From contig NZ_JANKBI010000009.1 of assembly GCF_024622195.1 (NCBI RefSeq), positions 124,001-188,000 on the forward strand: DNA of 64,000 nt, in the 5' to 3' direction. The position numbers and the translations under genes were made by a program. This DNA is from Murimonas intestini. Its GTDB lineage: Bacteria > Bacillota > Clostridia > Lachnospirales > Lachnospiraceae. Below are positions 24,442-32,495 of this stretch, in pieces (within the stretch, counting starts at the first letter, position 1; each line of letters opens with the position of its first letter). The notes below the pieces were generated by a model. It did no database searches, was not told the DNA's origin, and saw only the letters and a program-made list of their open reading frames with translations.

Positions 24442-24708
24442 TTATTCTGCTGCTTCTGTTTCAGCCGCTTCTGTTGCTGCTGCTTCTGTTTCAGCTGCTT
24501 CTGTCTGTGCTGCCTCAGTTGCTGCTGCTTCTGTTTTAGCTTCTGTCTGTGCTGCCTCTGTTTCAGCTGCTTCTGTTTTAGCTTCTGTCTTTGCTTCTGT
24601 TGTTGCTTCTGTCTTTGCTTCTGTTTCTTTTGCTTTTTCTCCACATCCTACTGCTAAAGCTCCTGCTAAAGCCATAACTGCCATTAAACTAATAACTTTT
24701 TTCTTCAT
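24442..24708 (-). CDS. Small lipoprotein with Thr-Glu-Ala repeats
   Basis: An 88-residue secreted lipoprotein. Residues 1-22 are a type II signal peptide ending in the lipobox LAVGC. The remaining ~60 residues are almost entirely runs of T-E-A with Lys, Gln or extra Ala (KTEAKTEAAETEAAQTEA and similar), giving a flexible, strongly acidic stalk with no folded domain. The start at 24708 has GAGGAGG before it; the upstream frame to 24795 is leader sequence. A role as surface spacer or charge layer is a guess. The nucleotide repeats are prone to length change by slippage. Confidence 0.82.
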   Translation of the reverse strand: MKKKVISLMAVMALAGALAVGCGEKAKETEAKTEATTEAKTEAKTEAAETEAAQTEAKTEAAATEAAQTEAAETEAAATEAAETEAAE

Positions 24709-25114
24709 ACTAATTTCCTCCTCATTTTGGGATAACCAGATTATCCCGATAATCATTACAGAGGTTATCCTATCATACTTGTCCCGGAAAATCATGCCCT
24801 TTTCATTAATTAATACAAAAAATATTCTTATGTTCCTTAAGAAAACTTAAGAAATTGTGCATACAGTTCAACTTTTTTATACATTTATACTTATATTTCG
24901 CTCTTTCTCACTAAAGCATTAATTTGGTATCTCAATTTATTCCATCAGTTTTTCACTATCAAATATCCTGTCCAATATTTTTTTACCGAAACTGCACAAC
25001 TATATTGTTTTCCCTTAGGAGCGGATACCCTGTATTCCTATGACAAAGATCATAACACACTGTGACGCCGGTAATTCCATTTTTCCTGCACAGGTTAATC
25101 CTTCCTGCCGCCGC
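24709..25114. other. Intergenic region, leader of lipoprotein gene
   Basis: AT-rich and without a supported gene. GGGATAACCAGATTATCCC (24729-24747) is a perfect hyphenated palindrome 20-40 bases before the lipoprotein start, and GGTTATCC recurs 22 bases further on, suggesting an operator or leader hairpin. CTTAAG repeats lie near 24837-24851. Confidence 0.45.
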
Positions 25115-25483
25115 TTACTTTAATCCTTTTACAAAAGGAATCAGGCAGAGGAGAGCAATAATTCCAATGATCCCTATCACAATGCCCAGTACCAAATTGC
25201 TCCACACCATTGTAAGGCACATACCCACTCCCAGAAGCAGGGCTCCGATAACTCCAATCAAAACTGCTCCTACTGTTTTCCCTGAAAGCCTAATGGGAGC
25301 TTTGTTTTCCATTTTTCTCCAAACGCCTGCCATGATCAGCAGCACAACCGCACCTGCTGCCCCCATAATAACCCCGGGCCTGAATGCATTCCATTCCGGA
25401 ATCAGCGCCATGCACATTCCCAGGGCAAATAATATGCCGCCAATCGTTCCTAAACTCATTGCAGTAAATGTACTCTTTTTCAT
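25115..25483 (-). CDS. Small four-helix membrane protein of unknown function
   Basis: A 122-residue protein with four hydrophobic segments in two similar pairs (GTIGGILFALGMCMALIPEW / VIMGAAGAVVLLIMAGVW and VLIGVIGALLLGVGMCLTMVW / LVLGIVIGIIGIIALLCLIP). The pairs share a G-x-x-L-x-x-G-M-C pattern, suggesting an internal duplication. Its ATG overlaps the stop codon of the upstream gene (TAATG), so it is translationally coupled to the 96-residue helical protein. No family with known function was recognised. Confidence 0.75.
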   Translation of the reverse strand: MKKSTFTAMSLGTIGGILFALGMCMALIPEWNAFRPGVIMGAAGAVVLLIMAGVWRKMENKAPIRLSGKTVGAVLIGVIGALLLGVGMCLTMVWSNLVLGIVIGIIGIIALLCLIPFVKGLK

Positions 25484-25773
25484 TATTCAACACCTGCCTT
25501 TCTTCTTGCCTGCCGTTCTTCGAAAGCCAACCTATCCGCTTCTTCTCTTTCCTTCTGTTCCTTTGCAAGTCTGGCTCTCGCGTCCTCTACGGATTCGCCC
25601 TCCTTTGTCAGAAAGTTGTCTACAAACTTATCAGCTATCTTATTGAAACCTCCTACTGCTCCCTCTTCAATCTTTTTGTAACCGCCAACTACACCTTTCT
25701 CAATTTTTTTGTATCCGTCAACTACACCTTCGGCAATCTTTTCATTTGCTTTTACTAACTTTGATTTAGCCAT
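25483..25773 (-). CDS. Amphipathic repeat protein of unknown function
   Basis: A 96-residue soluble protein with three consecutive 11-residue repeats near the N-terminus (KIAEGVVDGYK, KIEKGVVGGYK, KIEEGAVGGFN), followed by a charged helix (EDARARLAKEQKEREEADRL). Eleven-residue periodicity fits a long amphipathic helix that could lie on a membrane or form a coiled coil. It is coupled to the downstream four-helix membrane protein, so the two probably act together at the membrane. AAGGGAGATAAG precedes the ATG. Confidence 0.75.
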   Translation of the reverse strand: MAKSKLVKANEKIAEGVVDGYKKIEKGVVGGYKKIEEGAVGGFNKIADKFVDNFLTKEGESVEDARARLAKEQKEREEADRLAFEERQARRKAGVE

Positions 25774-25929
25774 ACTGCTTATCTCCCTTTCATTTGTCTC
25801 TGCTTTACTTGATGGTGTAAGAATATCATCCCTTTATTGACGTTACGTTTCACTTTTGTTTATGAAATATTAATAGCCGCGCATCCCCCGGAGGTTTTTG
25901 TTTTGCTGGAAATGAAGTTTCCTGAAAAA

Positions 25930-25963
25930 TAAAAAAGCAGAGACTTTATCATCTCTGCTTAGT
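25930..25963 (-). terminator. Terminator of the tRNA-Val/tRNA-Met transcript
   Basis: Minus strand AGCAGAGA...TCTCTGCT followed by TTTTTT, just after tRNA-Met. Confidence 0.88.
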
Positions 25964-25965
25964 AA

Positions 25966-26039
25966 TAGCGGAAGGGAGATTTGAACTCTCGACACCACGG
26001 GTATGAACCGTGTGCTCTAGCCAACTGAGCTATTCCGCC
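25966..26039 (-). tRNA. tRNA-Met (anticodon CAT)
   Basis: A 74-base cloverleaf: acceptor GGCGGAA/TTCCGCT (first pair G-T), anticodon stem CACGG/CCGTG around TTCATAC, T-arm GAGTTCAAATCTC, discriminator A. The G-T end pair and lack of three G-C pairs below the anticodon loop argue for elongator rather than initiator Met. A lysidine-type Ile tRNA is not excluded from sequence alone. Confidence 0.88.
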
Positions 26040-26053
26040 ATATTTAATTATCA

Positions 26054-26126
26054 TGGGACCTATAGGGCTCGAACCTATGACCCTCTGCTTGTAAGGCAGA
26101 TGCTCTCCCAGCTGAGCTAAGATCCC
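26054..26126 (-). tRNA. tRNA-Val (anticodon TAC)
   Basis: A 73-base cloverleaf: acceptor GGGATCT/AGGTCCC, anticodon stem TCTGC/GCAGA around CTTACAA, T-arm AGGTTCGAGCCCT, discriminator A. It is transcribed ahead of tRNA-Met from the promoter at 26161-26190. Confidence 0.94.
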
Positions 26127-26160
26127 ATGTCAAGCAGCCCTTGTATCGGACTGCTTTGCT

Positions 26161-26190
26161 ATTATACTATTAAATTCCTCAAAATGTCAA
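26161..26190 (-). promoter_or_regulatory. Promoter of tRNA-Val/tRNA-Met
   Basis: Minus strand TTGACA, 18 bases, TATAAT; the -35 box lies inside the 3' end of the VOC gene. Confidence 0.8.
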
Positions 26191-27042
26191 GTAGTTTTTT
26201 TCAGCAAATTCAATTATTTCTCCATCTGGTCCCATGACTTTAAAAAAGCGGATCCCGCGTTCCAGTATCGGAAGTGTCTGGACTACATAATGTATCATCC
26301 TGAAGCCTTCTTTTTTTGCAAGAAACAGCGCATCTGAGATATCCGACACATCGAGGGCAATGTGGTCAATATGTCCCGATGTCCTTTTATCCAGTTCCAA
26401 CAGGCCCTGCCCTGCCATTTGAATGATTTCAAGCATAAATCCGTTGTTCTTCATGAATGCGATCTCCAGGCGGCCGTCATCCGTCATCAGATAACCCCCG
26501 CCGCACTCTTTAAATCCCAGCTTACCGTAAAATTCCCTGGAGCGTTCCAGATCTCTCACTTTAAGCGCAAGATGCGCCCACCCCTGAAGGCCTTTCCTTG
26601 CTCCATATCCAATGCTGTTGTCGTGGCAGAATTCTACTACCTCCTGGTTTGGACCTGCAAAATTAATCCCTTTTACGCCCTTTTCCCCAAGTGTCGTATA
26701 ATGAATAATACCATCAGGCGTTGAGGAATGTACCTGCATTCCTTTCTCCAAAGCCTCCCTGGCACATTCTTCAATATCCGGGGCCTCTATGGCAAAATGG
26801 TCAAGTATGCCGTCGCGCCTTTTTGCCACTTCAATTCTTTCTCTGCCTGAAGGCTGGTATATCTGCAGCATAATATCGCCCAGAACCAGAATAGCCATCT
26901 CCATATAATTGGGATTCAGGACTATTTTCTGCTGTACCCTGCGGAAACCGAGCTTTTCCTCATACCAGTTTACCGCTTCGTTTAAATTAACAACCGGTAT
27001 CCCCAAATGTTGAACACCCTGAACGATATCTGCCAGCCTCAT
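26179..27042 (-). CDS. VOC family protein with two glyoxalase/dioxygenase modules
   Basis: A 287-residue cytosolic protein with two beta-alpha-beta-beta-beta VOC modules (residues ~10-135 and ~150-283). Each opens with a metal-type His: GVQHLGIPVVNLNEAVNWYE and GWAHLALKVRDLERSREFYG. The second module has HIDHIALDVSDI and ends with GPDGEIIEFAEK. VOC enzymes include glyoxalase I, extradiol dioxygenases and resistance proteins; the substrate cannot be told. It follows a lipoprotein gene by 27 bp on the same strand and could be co-transcribed. Confidence 0.85.
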   Translation of the reverse strand: MRLADIVQGVQHLGIPVVNLNEAVNWYEEKLGFRRVQQKIVLNPNYMEMAILVLGDIMLQIYQPSGRERIEVAKRRDGILDHFAIEAPDIEECAREALEKGMQVHSSTPDGIIHYTTLGEKGVKGINFAGPNQEVVEFCHDNSIGYGARKGLQGWAHLALKVRDLERSREFYGKLGFKECGGGYLMTDDGRLEIAFMKNNGFMLEIIQMAGQGLLELDKRTSGHIDHIALDVSDISDALFLAKKEGFRMIHYVVQTLPILERGIRFFKVMGPDGEIIEFAEKNYLTF

Positions 27043-27069
27043 ATACCTTCCTCCTTTGCATTGTGATCA

Positions 27070-27633
27070 CTACTTTTTCAATTCATATAAACCATTTATG
27101 GGAGAACTCTCCGACTGGCTGTCCTGTGTCAGAACAGTCACGTCTACCTGCCCGTCAGACAATACAAACTGGACCATGTAATGGTCATCACCTTCGTATG
27201 TGGCGCTGTTGGGATTCTCGCTGATCCTGGCGACTCCATTTATCCCCGATGTTCCAAACTGGAATTCAAAGGATGTGGCGTCCACAGCTTCCATTGTCAG
27301 CGACTCCCCTTCTTTTACATACGTTCCATTCCAGTCCGCCTCAGGCACACCTGCCTCAGTGAGCGTCATTTTCTCAGTGAGCATCTCTGTCTCCTGAACT
27401 GCCTGTGTGTCATTCTGTGAAGGTATGTTTGCTTCTGTCTGCCCTGCTTCCGTCTTCTCTGCTTCTGCAAGAGGAACATCACCTATCACTTCAGCAGCCC
27501 CGGATGTCTCATGCATAACCGCCTCAGTCTTCTGTTCCGTATCAGCCTTCTGCTCTTTTCCTTCACTGCCATTACAGCCTCCCAGAACTGCGGCAGTAAG
27601 AACAGCCGCCAGCAATAATACCGTTTTTCTCAT
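27070..27633 (-). CDS. Secreted lipoprotein of unknown function
   Basis: A 187-residue protein with a lipoprotein signal peptide (MRKTVLLLAAVLTAAVLGGC). Residues ~23-95 are a disordered Glu/Thr/Gln-rich linker. Residues ~100-187 form a small beta-rich domain (WNGTYVKEGESLTMEAVDAT, FEFQFGTSGINGVARI), of the kind seen in many clostridial lipoproteins of unknown role. The stop lies 27 bp before the VOC gene. The linker composition resembles the T-E-A lipoprotein 2.5 kb away. Confidence 0.82.
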   Translation of the reverse strand: MRKTVLLLAAVLTAAVLGGCNGSEGKEQKADTEQKTEAVMHETSGAAEVIGDVPLAEAEKTEAGQTEANIPSQNDTQAVQETEMLTEKMTLTEAGVPEADWNGTYVKEGESLTMEAVDATSFEFQFGTSGINGVARISENPNSATYEGDDHYMVQFVLSDGQVDVTVLTQDSQSESSPINGLYELKK

Positions 27634-27762
27634 TTTATCCTCCTCATTTAGATGCGCGTCCCCGCGCTGAGCCTTTCACAAAACTACCCATGCAGTTATT
27701 ATACCATTTATTTTCTTAAATAAAAATTAAATTTCGCTTTTTTGCATTACATTTTTATCAAA

Positions 27763-28287
27763 TTAACGTTTTTTATAGTAGCTGGAAAACTTTTTTCTGG
27801 CTTTATCAATATTTTCATCCAGCAGATGCAGCATCGGCTCCTGACTCACGATCCCGCTCAGATATCTGCCTGAATAATCCTGATAACTGCTCCACCAGTA
27901 ATCGGACGCCCTCTTAACGAACTCTTTTTTAACAGGCAGATTGTGGAGCTCCAGCCAGCTTTTCTTCAGCTTATCTTTGGAATCAAACACCCTGGCTCTG
28001 CGGGCATCCCGTATCACAGCTCCCTTTATCTCCCTGTTCAGCCTGTAATACGCTGTAAAATCATCGGCTATATCACATAATACTTCTTCCTCTGCATCTG
28101 CAGGCATTTTAAAAATAAATCTGGCCTCGCTGTCAAGTACGCAATAGGCATACACCTTGAATGGAAGACAGATTTTGATCTGCTGCACAATATCCAGCAG
28201 CTTCTTTTTGTCACATTCGTCCGCAAGCACATTTTTCTTTTCCTTGCCTTTAAGTATAAACAGGCCGGTTTCTTCTTTCGTTTTCAT
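27763..28287 (-). CDS. Transposase-derived protein (REP-associated Y1/IS200-like), inactive
   Basis: A 174-residue protein that aligns by eye with the TnpA/RAYT family of single-strand transposases. The family core AYCLMPNHVHLL is represented by AYCVLDSEARFIF, so both HUH histidines are gone. The region around the catalytic tyrosine (usually YIHxNPVKAGLV, then WSSYRDY) reads LELHNLPVKKEFVKRASDYW then WSSYQDYSG, with Leu for Tyr. The frame is intact with no stops, which suggests a retained, non-catalytic, perhaps DNA-binding role. The genome carries many short palindromes, the normal partners of such proteins; the link is inference. Confidence 0.72.
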   Translation of the reverse strand: MKTKEETGLFILKGKEKKNVLADECDKKKLLDIVQQIKICLPFKVYAYCVLDSEARFIFKMPADAEEEVLCDIADDFTAYYRLNREIKGAVIRDARRARVFDSKDKLKKSWLELHNLPVKKEFVKRASDYWWSSYQDYSGRYLSGIVSQEPMLHLLDENIDKARKKFSSYYKKR

Positions 28288-28569
28288 AACTCTCTCTCCT
28301 TATATATTTGTCGGCCCTTAGTCAGCCCACCACCGTTAATATAATCAGAGCCGCATACACAATACTATACAACAAGGAAAGATTGTTTGCAACATATCAT
28401 TTATAAATGCATCATTTTGTATCATCTCTCTGATTATGCAACTTTTTAGTTTCTTTTTTTCATGAATGCATTAAAATATGCTACATTTTGTTGCGTTATA
28501 AATTCAAGAATGCTTCAGCAAAGTGCGCTTCGTTCCCCTGGCGGATCTATAACTTGGGTTACATTGAAA
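28288..28569. other. Intergenic region without recognised features
   Basis: AT-rich sequence between purL and the transposase-derived gene. It should hold the latter's promoter; no clear -35/-10 pair or conserved RNA element was recognised. Confidence 0.4.
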
Positions 28570-28610
28570 CAAAAAAGTCCCCATACAGATGAACCATCTG
28601 TATGGGGACT
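28570..28610 (-). terminator. Strong intrinsic terminator of purL
   Basis: AGTCCCCATACAGATG pairs perfectly with CATCTGTATGGGGACT around a 3-base loop; on the minus strand it is followed by a TTTTTT run. Confidence 0.93.
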
Positions 28611-28629
28611 GTAAAAGCCTATCTGATTT

Positions 28630-31600
28630 TTATTTAAAGTAAGCAACACCTGATTCAAATATCTTCAGATCTTGATCTCCGTAGATATTGATTGCCACAG
28701 ATTCATCACGGCGCTCTACGTGGGCCATCTTTCCAAGCACTCTTCCGTCAGGGCTGGTAATTCCCTCGATAGCCGCATAGGAACCATTTACATTCCACTC
28801 TTCATCTCCTGTAAGTCTGCCGTCAGCGTCACAATACTGGGTAGCCACCTGTCCATTGGCAAACAGCTTGTCTATCCATTCTCTGCTGGCTACAAAACGT
28901 CCTTCCCCATGTGAAGCCGGAGTCGTATAGATTCCTCCCAGTGCAGCGCCTGCCAGCCACGGTGATTTATTTGATGCAACCCTTGTATAAACCATCTTGG
29001 ATATATGGCGTCCCACCGTATTAAAGGTCAAAGTAGGAGAATCTTCTGTCTGACCTGTGATCTCTCCATACGGCACCAGTCCCAGCTTGATTAAAGCCTG
29101 GAATCCATTGCAGATACCAAGTGCAAGTCCGTCTCTTTCATTTAACAGACGCATCACAGCTTCCCTGATCTTGGCATTCTGGAAGGCTGTTGCGAAGAAC
29201 TTAGCGGAACCATCCGGTTCGTCACCAGCTGAAAATCCTCCCGGGAACATAATGATCTGGGCCTGGTTGATGGATTTCTCAAATATCTCCACTGAATCCC
29301 TGATATCGTCCGCCGTCAGGTTCCTGAACACTTTTACGTCCACTTCAGCGCCTGCCCTCTCAAAGGCTTTTGTACTGTCGTATTCGCAGTTTGTACCCGG
29401 GAACACAGGTATAAACACCTTCGGCACTGCTACTTTGTTCTTGCATACATATACTTCCTTTGTATTGTAAAGCCTGTCCGGAATATCGCTCTCAGCCTCA
29501 GCATTTGAACGTGTCTTAAACACCTTCTCCAGAGTTCCCATCCATGCTTCCAGGGCCTCTTCCATGGTGATTGATACGTCACAATAATCAAAGGCGGCTT
29601 TTTCCTGAACTTCGCCTACAACTGTATATGTGATAGAAAGCTCACCAACTTTATCTGACGGAACCTCAGCCACAATATAGCCGAAGCCTTCTGTAAACAA
29701 GTCTCTGGCATCCACATTGTGTTCTACCTTTACTCCGAGTTTATTGCCGAACGCCATCTTGGAGAGCGCAGCTGCCAGACCATTTGCATCTAATGTATAT
29801 GCAGAGAGTATCCTTCCCGCTTTCACATCCTCGTGGAACTTTCCATACTGTTCCATGACCTGAGTGTAGACAGGCAGATCATATTCATCTCTCTCAATCT
29901 TCAGTACGACAAGCTTATTTCCTGCACTCTTGAGCTCAGGTGTGATCATAGTCTTCTCACTGGCCACGTTAACTGCAAATGAAACGAGAGTCGGCGGCAC
30001 ATCTATTTCGTTGAAGGTACCGGACATACTGTCCTTTCCTCCGATAGAAGGCAGACCAAATCCCAGCTGCGCAGAATAAGCTCCTAAGAGGGCTGCAAAA
30101 GGCTGGCTCCAGCGCTTCGGGTCCTCTGTCATCCTCCTGAAGTATTCCTGGAAGGTAAAACGGATGCTGCTGAAATCTCCGCCCGCTGCCACGATCTTCG
30201 CTACTGACTCCAGAACTGCATACACGGCGCCGTGATACGGACTCCAGCTGGACAGGTAGGGATCAAATCCATAGCTCATCATTGTCACTGTGTCTGTCTT
30301 GCCTTTTAATACAGGAAGCTTGGCAACCATGGCCTGTGTCTCTGTAAGCTGGTATTTTCCGCCATATGGCATAAGAACGCTGCCTGCACCGATGGAGCTG
30401 TCAAACATTTCCACAAGTCCCTTCTGTGAGCAGGCATTCAGGCTCTTAAGCGTATCCAGCCATTTTCCCTTTACATCTGACACTTCTTCCCTGACAAAAT
30501 ACTTGTCTGTCTCAGGCGGCATCTCAACCTCTACAGCTGTCTCCTGATGTGCGCCGTTTGTATCCAGGAAGGCTCTGGAGATATTGACGATCTCCTCGTC
30601 TCTCCAGATAAGCACCAGACGCGGAGCCTCTGTCACTACTGCCACCTCAACTGCCTCCAGGTTCTCCTCAACAGAATATTTCAGGAACTCTTCCACATCC
30701 TTGGGATCTACTACTACTGCCATACGCTCCTGTGACTCAGAAATAGCGATCTCTGTCCCATCCAGGCCTGCATATTTTTTCGGTACCTTATCCAGGTAGA
30801 TATGGAGTCCGTCTGCCAGCTCGCCGATTGCCACAGACACACCGCCTGCACCGAAGTCGTTGCATTTCTTAATGAGGCGGCTAACCTCCGGACGGCGGAA
30901 CATACGCTGTATCTTCCTCTCTGTAGGCGCATTTCCCTTCTGTACCTCAGCACCGCAGGTCTCTATAGATTCCTCTGTATGCACCTTAGAAGAGCCTGTG
31001 GCGCCGCCGCAGCCATCCCTTCCTGTACGTCCGCCCAGAAGAATAATGATATCTCCCGGGTCAGATGTGAGCCTCTTTACATCTTTTCTGGGGGCAGCGC
31101 CCATCACAGCGCCTATCTCCATTCTCTTTGCTGCATAATTGGGATGATAAATCTCTTTCACATATCCCGTAGCAAGTCCGATCTGGTTTCCGTATGAACT
31201 GTAGCCGTGTGCCGCTTCGCGGACCAGCTTCTTCTGGGGCAGCTTGCCTTTCATAGTATCCTGAACAGACGCTGTGGGATCTGCTGCTCCTGTCACACGC
31301 ATAGCCTGATATACATAAGTACGCCCTGAAAGCGGGTCACGGATAGCGCCGCCAAGGCAGGTAGCCGCACCTCCGAAAGGCTCGATCTCAGTCGGATGGT
31401 TGTGCGTCTCATTTTTAAAGTTCACAAGCCACTCTTGCGTCTCCCCGTCAATCTCCACCGGAACTACAATACTGCACGCATTGATTTCATCAGATTCTTC
31501 CTGGTCTTCCAGTTTTCCTTCTTTTTTCAATTTGCGCATCGCCATCAGCGCCAGATCCATCAGGCAGACAAATTTATCTTTTCTGCCCCTGAATATCTCT

Positions 31601-32385
31601 TCCCTGTCAGCCAGGTACTTCTGATATGTGCCTTCAATGGGGGCTCTGTAATAACCGTCATCAAATTTGACATCTGTCAGTTCCGTGGAAAAGGTGGTAT
31701 GACGGCAATGGTCAGACCAGTATGTATCCAGCACGCGGATCTCTGTCATGGACGGATCTCTGTTCTCTTCATTCTTAAAATAATTCTGGATATGGAGGAA
31801 GTCTTTAAATGTCATGGCCAGGTTCAGTGATCTGTAAAGCTCTTCTAATGCTCCCTCTTCCATACCGGTAAAGCCGTCAAAGATTTTCACATCTGCAGGC
31901 TCTTCAAACCTGGTGATGAGCGTGTCCGGTTTCTCAAGGCCTGTTTCCCTAGAGTCTACCGGGTTGATACAGTATGCCTTAATTGCCTGATATTCTTCAT
32001 CGCTTATATTTCCTTCAATAACATAAGTAGTTGCGGAGCGGATGACAGGTTCTTCATCTTCATTTAGAAATTTCACACATTGTACTGCTGAATCTGCCCT
32101 CTGACCAAACTGTCCGGGCAGAAATTCCACTGAAAACACCTTAGAACCTTCAGGGAACGGATACTCTTCTTCATACAGGGTATCTACAGGCGGTTCTGAA
32201 AATACTGTCCTGCAGGCTCTTTTAAAGACCTCATCAGAAATATTCTCCACGTCATAGCGGATCAGGACATGTACTGCGCTCATCCCCTCCACACCCAGAT
32301 AACTTCTGATCTCATGCCTTAAATCCTTCGCCTGTACTGCAAAATCAGGCTTCTTCTCAACATATACTCTTCTTACGCTACTCAT
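28630..32385 (-). CDS. purL: Phosphoribosylformylglycinamidine synthase (single-chain PurL)
   Basis: A 1251-residue enzyme of purine synthesis that turns FGAR, ATP and glutamine into FGAM. It is the fused long form: an N-terminal PurS-like part, the linker with DTYWSDHCRHTTFSTEL (the catalytic His region), two AIRS-type synthase halves (NFKNETHNHPTEIEPFGGAA, IGGKDSMSGTF), and a C-terminal class I glutaminase with GICNGFQAL (nucleophile Cys near residue 1090) and PASHGEGRF. The start MSSVRRVYVE at 32385 has GGAGG five bases upstream; the ATG at 32397 overlaps it. It lies about 110 bp after proS on the same strand, with a short GCCGGATT/AATCCGGC hairpin between them. No purine riboswitch was seen. 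Confidence 0.96.
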   Translation of the reverse strand: MSSVRRVYVEKKPDFAVQAKDLRHEIRSYLGVEGMSAVHVLIRYDVENISDEVFKRACRTVFSEPPVDTLYEEEYPFPEGSKVFSVEFLPGQFGQRADSAVQCVKFLNEDEEPVIRSATTYVIEGNISDEEYQAIKAYCINPVDSRETGLEKPDTLITRFEEPADVKIFDGFTGMEEGALEELYRSLNLAMTFKDFLHIQNYFKNEENRDPSMTEIRVLDTYWSDHCRHTTFSTELTDVKFDDGYYRAPIEGTYQKYLADREEIFRGRKDKFVCLMDLALMAMRKLKKEGKLEDQEESDEINACSIVVPVEIDGETQEWLVNFKNETHNHPTEIEPFGGAATCLGGAIRDPLSGRTYVYQAMRVTGAADPTASVQDTMKGKLPQKKLVREAAHGYSSYGNQIGLATGYVKEIYHPNYAAKRMEIGAVMGAAPRKDVKRLTSDPGDIIILLGGRTGRDGCGGATGSSKVHTEESIETCGAEVQKGNAPTERKIQRMFRRPEVSRLIKKCNDFGAGGVSVAIGELADGLHIYLDKVPKKYAGLDGTEIAISESQERMAVVVDPKDVEEFLKYSVEENLEAVEVAVVTEAPRLVLIWRDEEIVNISRAFLDTNGAHQETAVEVEMPPETDKYFVREEVSDVKGKWLDTLKSLNACSQKGLVEMFDSSIGAGSVLMPYGGKYQLTETQAMVAKLPVLKGKTDTVTMMSYGFDPYLSSWSPYHGAVYAVLESVAKIVAAGGDFSSIRFTFQEYFRRMTEDPKRWSQPFAALLGAYSAQLGFGLPSIGGKDSMSGTFNEIDVPPTLVSFAVNVASEKTMITPELKSAGNKLVVLKIERDEYDLPVYTQVMEQYGKFHEDVKAGRILSAYTLDANGLAAALSKMAFGNKLGVKVEHNVDARDLFTEGFGYIVAEVPSDKVGELSITYTVVGEVQEKAAFDYCDVSITMEEALEAWMGTLEKVFKTRSNAEAESDIPDRLYNTKEVYVCKNKVAVPKVFIPVFPGTNCEYDSTKAFERAGAEVDVKVFRNLTADDIRDSVEIFEKSINQAQIIMFPGGFSAGDEPDGSAKFFATAFQNAKIREAVMRLLNERDGLALGICNGFQALIKLGLVPYGEITGQTEDSPTLTFNTVGRHISKMVYTRVASNKSPWLAGAALGGIYTTPASHGEGRFVASREWIDKLFANGQVATQYCDADGRLTGDEEWNVNGSYAAIEGITSPDGRVLGKMAHVERRDESVAINIYGDQDLKIFESGVAYFK

Positions 32386-32495
32386 AGCTTCCTCCATACT
32401 CTGTGTTATTCACGCCACTGCGGAGAGCCGGATTCGACATAATCCGGCGCCCTTCGTAATCATTTTACCACCCTATGCTGTATCTTGCAAGATTT

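Noticed and set aside
24286..24657. Cysteine/phenylalanine-rich reading frames on both strands opposite the T-E-A lipoprotein
   Set aside because: They are shadows of the lipoprotein's codon repeats; no ribosome site or family similarity, while the minus-strand frame has a signal peptide, lipobox and terminator.
25966..26039. Lysidine-type tRNA-Ile instead of tRNA-Met
   Set aside because: The CAT anticodon permits it, but the overall sequence fits elongator tRNA-Met better; kept as tRNA-Met with a note.
32400..32495. Purine riboswitch or purine operator before purL
   Set aside because: The 110-bp spacer contains only a short GCCGGATT/AATCCGGC hairpin and no purine aptamer elements.
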